In this document: piece after piece, positions 53,232 through 57,128 of the stretch
How the letters are laid out: each line of letters opens with the position of its first letter
Numbering within the stretch: position 1 is the first letter of the stretch
Assembly (NCBI GenBank): GCA_016935615.1
Contig: JAFGQO010000198.1
Span: 1-57,128, forward strand
Origin: Bacteroidales bacterium
Lineage (GTDB): Bacteria; Bacteroidota; Bacteroidia; Bacteroidales; UBA10428
DNA: 57,128 bases
Direction of reading: 5' to 3'
Translations under genes and position numbers: made by a program
Notes under the pieces: generated by a model
Database searches by the model: none
What the model saw: only the letters and a program-made list of their open reading frames with translations
What the model was told of the DNA's origin: nothing

Positions 53232-53917
53232 TATATTAATTATTTGATCAAGAAATATTCTGCAAATTAATCATTTTAGGTTTAAGGTCTATGGTTTTTT
53301 AACAACATTACCGCTAACTGTTTTGCCGTATAAAACGTTTGGTCTGCCTGCCCTCCAAAGGCGGGTAAACCGACAGGCAGGGAGAGCGGGCTGCGTTTGT
53401 ACCCACCGTTGCTAAAAGTTGATGCATGACAGAATGCTCAATTTAACTCTGATTTTATTATCAATTACATCAAGTTTTTGATTTAATTTTTCATTTTTTT
53501 TATCGTTTATGAAAGCTCTCAGGTGTGTTCTTATCTAGGGCTTCATTTTGGCGTATATTATTATAATCTTTACAAAAGAATTTAGTTTTCTTTGTTGTGA
53601 TTTTATATCGTGGGATGATGGTTTTACACAGGCTGCTTTCAGGTCACGGCGCATGCGTTCATGCCTGCCATTCTGTTCGGGATGAGCAGGATCTGAAAAT
53701 ACAGGTAGTATGACTAAATCTATTAACCAATAAGATAATAAAACAAGAACTATTGACTTGATTGGAATTACAGGCTATATTTAGATCTGTGTGGGATACA
53801 TGTTGGATTAAATCAGGAAATGTTCAAATTGATAGTATATGTTGTTTACGCAAAAGCACACAATTTATCCGACTATTAATGAGTTATTTATAAAACCAAC
53901 ACCAGAAAACAAATACT
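53232..53917. repeat. Spacer with border element (copy B) and promoter of the DUF362 gene
   Basis: A divergent spacer of about 690 bp. At 53311-53440 lies copy B of the palindromic element: it shares with copy A the GCCGTATAAAACNT core, CTGCCTGCC, a 14-bp exact GGGAGAGCGGGCTG (53380-53393), GTTTGTA and CCAC, but lacks the second half. The remainder is AT-rich, with no gene. A candidate promoter of the DUF362 gene is at 53753-53783. Confidence 0.55.
53753..53783 (+). promoter_or_regulatory. Candidate promoter of the T9SS-tagged DUF362 gene
   Basis: TATATTTA (53776-53783) is near the TAnnTTTG -7 consensus, and TTG at 53753-53755 lies 20 bp upstream, at the proper -33 spacing. A leader of about 130 bases follows. 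Confidence 0.3.
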
Positions 53918-55846
53918 ATGAAAACAATTATTTCGTTCCTTAAAAAGTTTTGGTACCGAGTACTTTTCTTTGCACTGGGACTTGGTTCACTACTGTGGTT
54001 TCTGATAAGAGTCATTCCAAAGCCCTCCAGGGCTGCTTACCCCTGCATGAAAGCTGCTGCTCCGCTGGCATCTTCTTTCGTAATGTATCTGATTGGAATT
54101 GCCTCCTTTACACTTTTCTTCCGGAAAGCGCGGGAAAAGATCATTCAGTCCAGGTATCTCCTGGGTTTACTCTTCGTAATTTTAGGACTGGCAGCAGGAA
54201 CTGTTGCCATAGTTAACACTACCAACAGAAGTCTGGCAACAGACTACCAGGGATATCAGGTTGGAAACGAGCCCATTGGAGAGGGTAAGGGAATATACCC
54301 CGGACGGGTGGTTTGGATGCATGATCCGGATGCTACCAATCAGCATTGTTCCAATGTTGAAGATGATTACTGGTATGAAGATAAAAATACGGATCAGGCA
54401 GTGGTAAATGCCATGTTGTCTGAAGGACTTCAAAAATTGACAGGGACATCAAGTGATAAAAATGCCTGGGATGCAATTTTCAGGTACTATAACAAAACAC
54501 ATGGCAGGGGAGACAAAGGCTATACAATCGGTGAAGAAATTGTCATTAAAATCAATATGAATGCTGTTTACTACGGAGAAGATGGAACAAATACTTCACC
54601 TCAGATCTGTTATGCCATTTTAAATCAATTGATCAATAAAGCCGGCGTTGCCCAGTCTGATATCGGTATAGGAGATCCCAACTGTACCATGATATCAAAT
54701 GCCTATGAAAAATGCAGTCCTGTATTTCCGGATGTCAATTACTGGAATAGTCCGGGTCCGGATAATCTCTCAGCTACACCGACCGAAGTTATTTTCGGAA
54801 GTGATGGAAGTTCTTCAGATCATCTGCCTCAAAATTATGTTGAAGCTGAATATATGATCAACATTCCTATTTTTAAAAAGCATCATCGTGCAGGTATTTC
54901 CCTGACCAGTAAAAATCATTTTGGTTCTATTGCAATCATTGGAGATGCCTGGCATTTGCATGAATCATTGCCTGTTCCGGACGCACACGAGGAAGAGAAG
55001 CCTCCTAACGGAGACTATGGGGTTTACCGCTGCTTTGTTGATATAATGGGGCACAAAGACCTCGGAGGAAAGACTATACTCTATCTGATTGACGGACTTT
55101 GGGGATCGACAAACTGGGGACATCCGCCTATCAAATGGCGTATGGCACCTTTTGGTGATGGTGGTACTACTATGGCAAATGCAGATTATCCCAATTCTTT
55201 GTTTCTTTCTCAGGATCCGGTAGCCATCCAATCGGTATGCTTTGATTTCCTTTACGAAGAATTTGATCTGGATCACCCTACAGAAGGAGATCCTTCTACA
55301 TCGCACAAGGGACCATTTCCACATTTTGCGGGAACAGATGATTTCCTCCATCAGGCAGCAGATCCGGAGAACTGGCCACCCGATATTGAATATGACCCGG
55401 AGAATGACGGATCTGTATTGGGCAGCCTGGGAGTCCACGAACATTGGAACAATGCTACAGATAAGCAGTACAGTAAAAATCTTGGCATTGGAAATGGGAT
55501 AGAATTAATCAGTACGTATGTTGTCAATTCAACCGATGAGGTAGATTTTGCAGCAGATGGATTCCGGTTGTATCCTAATTATCCGAATCCTTTCAGCGAA
55601 AGTACCACCATACATTATTTTCTGGCAATACCCTCAACTGTACAGATCAGGATCTTCAACAACAGCGGACAGCCAATTTATGCTGTGAAGTTCCATGACA
55701 GGATGGTTGGAAAATACGAATTTGTATGGGATGGCACGGATAACACCGGCACACCGGTACCTGCCGGTACATACATTCTCAGTATACAGGTTAGCAACAC
55801 ACGCGGCAGGTTCGATATGAATAAGAAAATGCTGGTGATGAGGTAA
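53918..55846 (+). CDS. DUF362 protein with N-terminal membrane helices and T9SS sorting domain
   Basis: A 642-residue protein. Three hydrophobic helices (about 12-35, 48-68, 80-102) enclose the segment 'PKPSRAAYPCMKAAAPLAS', known from a subset of DUF362 proteins. The DUF362 domain (about 110-540) has 'IVIKINMNAVYYG', 'DIGIGDPNCTMI', 'YMINIPIFKKHHRAGISLTSKNHFG' and 'DPVAIQSVCFDFL'. The last 90 residues ('YPNYPNPFSESTTIHYFL', 'WDGTDNTGTPVPAGTYILSI') form a FlgD-like T9SS sorting domain. A membrane anchor plus T9SS tag is unusual. Function unknown. A terminator follows. Confidence 0.88.
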   Translation: MKTIISFLKKFWYRVLFFALGLGSLLWFLIRVIPKPSRAAYPCMKAAAPLASSFVMYLIGIASFTLFFRKAREKIIQSRYLLGLLFVILGLAAGTVAIVNTTNRSLATDYQGYQVGNEPIGEGKGIYPGRVVWMHDPDATNQHCSNVEDDYWYEDKNTDQAVVNAMLSEGLQKLTGTSSDKNAWDAIFRYYNKTHGRGDKGYTIGEEIVIKINMNAVYYGEDGTNTSPQICYAILNQLINKAGVAQSDIGIGDPNCTMISNAYEKCSPVFPDVNYWNSPGPDNLSATPTEVIFGSDGSSSDHLPQNYVEAEYMINIPIFKKHHRAGISLTSKNHFGSIAIIGDAWHLHESLPVPDAHEEEKPPNGDYGVYRCFVDIMGHKDLGGKTILYLIDGLWGSTNWGHPPIKWRMAPFGDGGTTMANADYPNSLFLSQDPVAIQSVCFDFLYEEFDLDHPTEGDPSTSHKGPFPHFAGTDDFLHQAADPENWPPDIEYDPENDGSVLGSLGVHEHWNNATDKQYSKNLGIGNGIELISTYVVNSTDEVDFAADGFRLYPNYPNPFSESTTIHYFLAIPSTVQIRIFNNSGQPIYAVKFHDRMVGKYEFVWDGTDNTGTPVPAGTYILSIQVSNTRGRFDMNKKMLVMR

Positions 55847-55872
55847 GGTCCATTATTCAAAAAAATATAATT

Positions 55873-55901
55873 AAGGCTGCTTTTGAGAGTGGCCTTTTTT
55901 T
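55873..55901 (+). terminator. Rho-independent terminator after the T9SS-tagged DUF362 gene
   Basis: A 9-bp stem with two G-T wobbles (55873-55881 with 55888-55896, loop TTTGAG) is followed by a T-run. It lies 27 bp after the stop codon. Confidence 0.7.
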
Positions 55902-56416
55902 GTTGTCTGTTCTATGAATTATATACTTACCCTCTTCTGAGCGAAGTCAAATGCTTGCGAGTTTGAGATTATTATATTCAAGTGCACGCAATTATGCGGA
56001 ATTAGATTCAGTTATGGAAATAGAATTATTAGGTTTGCCTTTGATAACTGTAAGGTAATTTTGGTTGTTGAAGTTAATCGGGAGACAAGCTTATAGCGAA
56101 AGTGTAGTTAAAAACTACGATTAGCCTGGGAAAACTTAGGATTTTTGATTAATGCAAAAGAGAAGAATGCTGACATTAGTATTCGCTAGGTTTGCCATTA
56201 CCTAACGTTTCCGGCATATGAACAGCAGCGGAGTTTTTTACCCGCCGGAGTTCCGATTTATCGGAACGTAACAGGCAGGCAGGCGTTCCTGTCACCGGTG
56301 AGCGTTTTTGATTTAAATATACAAACATTTTTTATCCGCCGTAATTTTAACGAAGGTGGATGTAAAATACTGAGACCGCCCTTAATTCTATGCCGTGTTG
56401 GGCTGCATGCGATTTA
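55902..56416. repeat. Spacer with attC-like border element (copy C) beside the toxin-antitoxin pair
   Basis: No gene is supported here; a 35-codon frame at 55950-56057 is not credible. At 56200-56206 is ACCTAAC (an RYYYAAC core) followed by CCGGCAT (56211-56217). At 56390-56403 is ATGCCG then GTTGGGC (a GTTRRRY core), so the arms pair as expected for the R''-L'' and L'-R' ends of an integron attC site, about 200 bp long. It ends 13 bp from the toxin stop codon. Confidence 0.5.
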
Positions 56417-56674
56417 CTAATCATAATGATATCTACAACTATATATCAGTATCTCATTATCTTTAAGTTGATATACTGATCTATGCTCTCGATCAATTCT
56501 TCGAGACCAAAACCCAGCCAAATCATATCGAAGAGCTTCAGGTTTACCAGCACCTTCAAAAGGAGTTCTTTGAATATCTTTAATTAGTTCATTAATCTTT
56601 CTGAGCATTTTCTTATCTTCCTTTTGCCAAGAAATATAGTCATCCCAAGCATTTTTAGAAAACGTGATACGCAT
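56417..56674 (-). CDS. yoeB: YoeB/Txe-family toxin (ribosome-dependent mRNA interferase)
   Basis: An 85-residue RelE-fold toxin that cuts mRNA on the ribosome. The YoeB signature is intact: 'GAGKPEALRYDLAGFWSRRIDREHRSVYQL' with the catalytic Glu/Arg region, and the C-terminal 'YSCRYHYD' with the His-Tyr pair needed for cleavage. The start codon overlaps the stop of the antitoxin gene (TAATG). It is expected to be a functional toxin. Confidence 0.93.
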   Translation of the reverse strand: MRITFSKNAWDDYISWQKEDKKMLRKINELIKDIQRTPFEGAGKPEALRYDLAGFWSRRIDREHRSVYQLKDNEILIYSCRYHYD

Positions 56675-56928
56675 TATTCCTCAATCAAGTCTTTATTAAC
56701 AGTTTTGCCATCCTGCATTTGTTGTATTGATTCATAAAGCCTATCAGCATTAGACTTTGAACTTAACAAATGCACAGTCTCCATTATTGAGTTATATTCA
56801 TTTAATGAAATCATTACTGTACCTTTTTTTGCACCTCTTTTAATTATTATTGTCTCATTATTATCTTCTACGGCATCAAGATATTTTTTCAGTTTTGTCC
56901 GTAATTCTGAATAATTTGCAACTATCAT
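56674..56928 (-). CDS. yefM: YefM/Phd-family antitoxin
   Basis: An 84-residue antitoxin. The N-terminal half 'MIVANYSELRTKLKKYLDAVEDNNETIIIKRGAKKGTVMISLNEYNSIMETVHLL' is the DNA-binding YefM/Phd fold; the C-terminal part (about 60-84) is the toxin-binding, less ordered tail. It binds the toxin and autorepresses the operon. Three iterated operator-like sites lie just upstream. Confidence 0.93.
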   Translation of the reverse strand: MIVANYSELRTKLKKYLDAVEDNNETIIIKRGAKKGTVMISLNEYNSIMETVHLLSSKSNADRLYESIQQMQDGKTVNKDLIEE

Positions 56929-56933
56929 AGTTG

Positions 56934-56964
56934 TACTTTATTTAGTTACTTTATAAGTACTTTA
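56934..56964. promoter_or_regulatory. Iterated operator-like sites of the yefM-yoeB operon
   Basis: TACTTTA occurs three times in the same orientation at 56934-56940, 56947-56953 and 56958-56964, spaced 13 and 11 bp, immediately upstream of the antitoxin start. An AAGTACTT palindrome overlaps the third. This resembles the YefM operator, which uses short TGTACA-like palindromes, and suggests autoregulation. Confidence 0.4.
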
Positions 56965-56991
56965 ATTATAATAACCAATTTTTTTCCCTAA

Positions 56992-57006
56992 TTAACGTGA
57001 GTTCGA
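56992..57006. repeat. Inverted copy of the TCGAACTCACGTTAA element
   Basis: This 15-bp sequence is the exact reverse complement of 22306-22320, 34.7 kb away. It belongs to a dispersed repeat found in AT-rich spacers of this genome. Confidence 0.5.
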
Positions 57007-57054
57007 AATAAAAAACCTTAAGTATCAATTATTTAAAAAAGTTTTTTAGTGAGT

Positions 57055-57128
57055 TCTTTGTGTTTTGGTGACTTTGTGGCATTTTTTAATCATACTATTT
57101 TAGCCACGAAGACTCCAAAACCCGAAGA
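57055..57128. repeat. MITE-like inverted repeat reaching the window end
   Basis: The segment 57055-57081 and 57102-57128 are inverted copies of each other, matching in 21 of 27 positions, with a 20-base loop. The words CCACAAAG and CCAAAAC are shared. It is probably a small non-coding repeat cut by the window edge. Confidence 0.5.

Noticed and set aside
55950-56057. 35-codon plus-strand frame after the T9SS-tagged DUF362 gene
   Set aside because: Too short, no motif, and lies in a spacer with repeat remnants.

Overview
The window looks like a chromosomal segment of an AT-rich Bacteroidota, probably Bacteroidales or Marinilabiliales-like. Support for this: type IX secretion (T9SS) C-terminal sorting domains, a V/A-type ATPase operon of the reduced layout with a DUF2764 subunit, a four-helix-bundle 'S23' protein, LysM/periplasmic-binding fusions, many short lipoproteins, GH43 and GH5 hydrolases, and promoter-like elements of the TAnnTTTG type. 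No tRNA, rRNA, CRISPR array, complete insertion sequence or phage gene was seen.

Layout. 0.3-3.8 kb holds a lipoprotein, ornithine carbamoyltransferase, a small RRM protein, a CAP-domain protein and a DUF456 membrane protein. 3.9-12.0 kb is a minus-strand V/A-ATPase operon read E, DUF2764, A, B, (inserted four-helix-bundle gene), D, I, K; the K subunit carries the sodium ligands known from Enterococcus NtpK. 12.5-17.3 kb holds a GT4-type glycosyltransferase, small exported proteins and an ankyrin/beta-barrel fusion. 17.5-22 kb is a plus-strand unit of an SLC12-like transporter, glucose-6-phosphate dehydrogenase and 6-phosphogluconolactonase. 22.5-33.6 kb is mostly housekeeping: receiver protein, LysM/PBP fusion, phoH-purC, SAM hydroxide adenosyltransferase, mazG, DUF362, PNPOx-like protein and a DEAD-box helicase.

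33.8-40.8 kb holds an E2-type acyltransferase and a methyltransferase, followed upstream on the same strand by five tightly packed genes for a heterodisulfide-reductase-like complex. These are HdrC1, HdrB, HdrA, HdrC2 and a membrane HdrE-HdrD fusion. This is the best candidate for a little-described system: soluble flavin/iron-sulfur modules joined to a haem-b-like membrane anchor that carries two CCG domains, suggesting thiol/disulfide-linked electron exchange with the quinone pool.

41-57 kb is accessory. Mostly single genes, nearly all on the minus strand, are separated by 160-690 bp spacers: a PNPOx-like protein with a perfect operator-like dyad, a decayed GNAT gene, a PKD lipoprotein, GH43, SGNH esterase, GH5, an ankyrin protein, an enlarged nucleoside diphosphate kinase, a DUF1593 hydrolase, a T9SS-tagged DUF362 protein and a YefM/YoeB toxin-antitoxin pair. 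Several spacers share an imperfect palindromic element (TAAC or GTTAG ends and an ATAAAACNT core) placed just downstream of gene stops. This suggests a cassette-like organisation resembling, but not equal to, integron attC sites. All functional statements are from reading the sequence; no database search was run.
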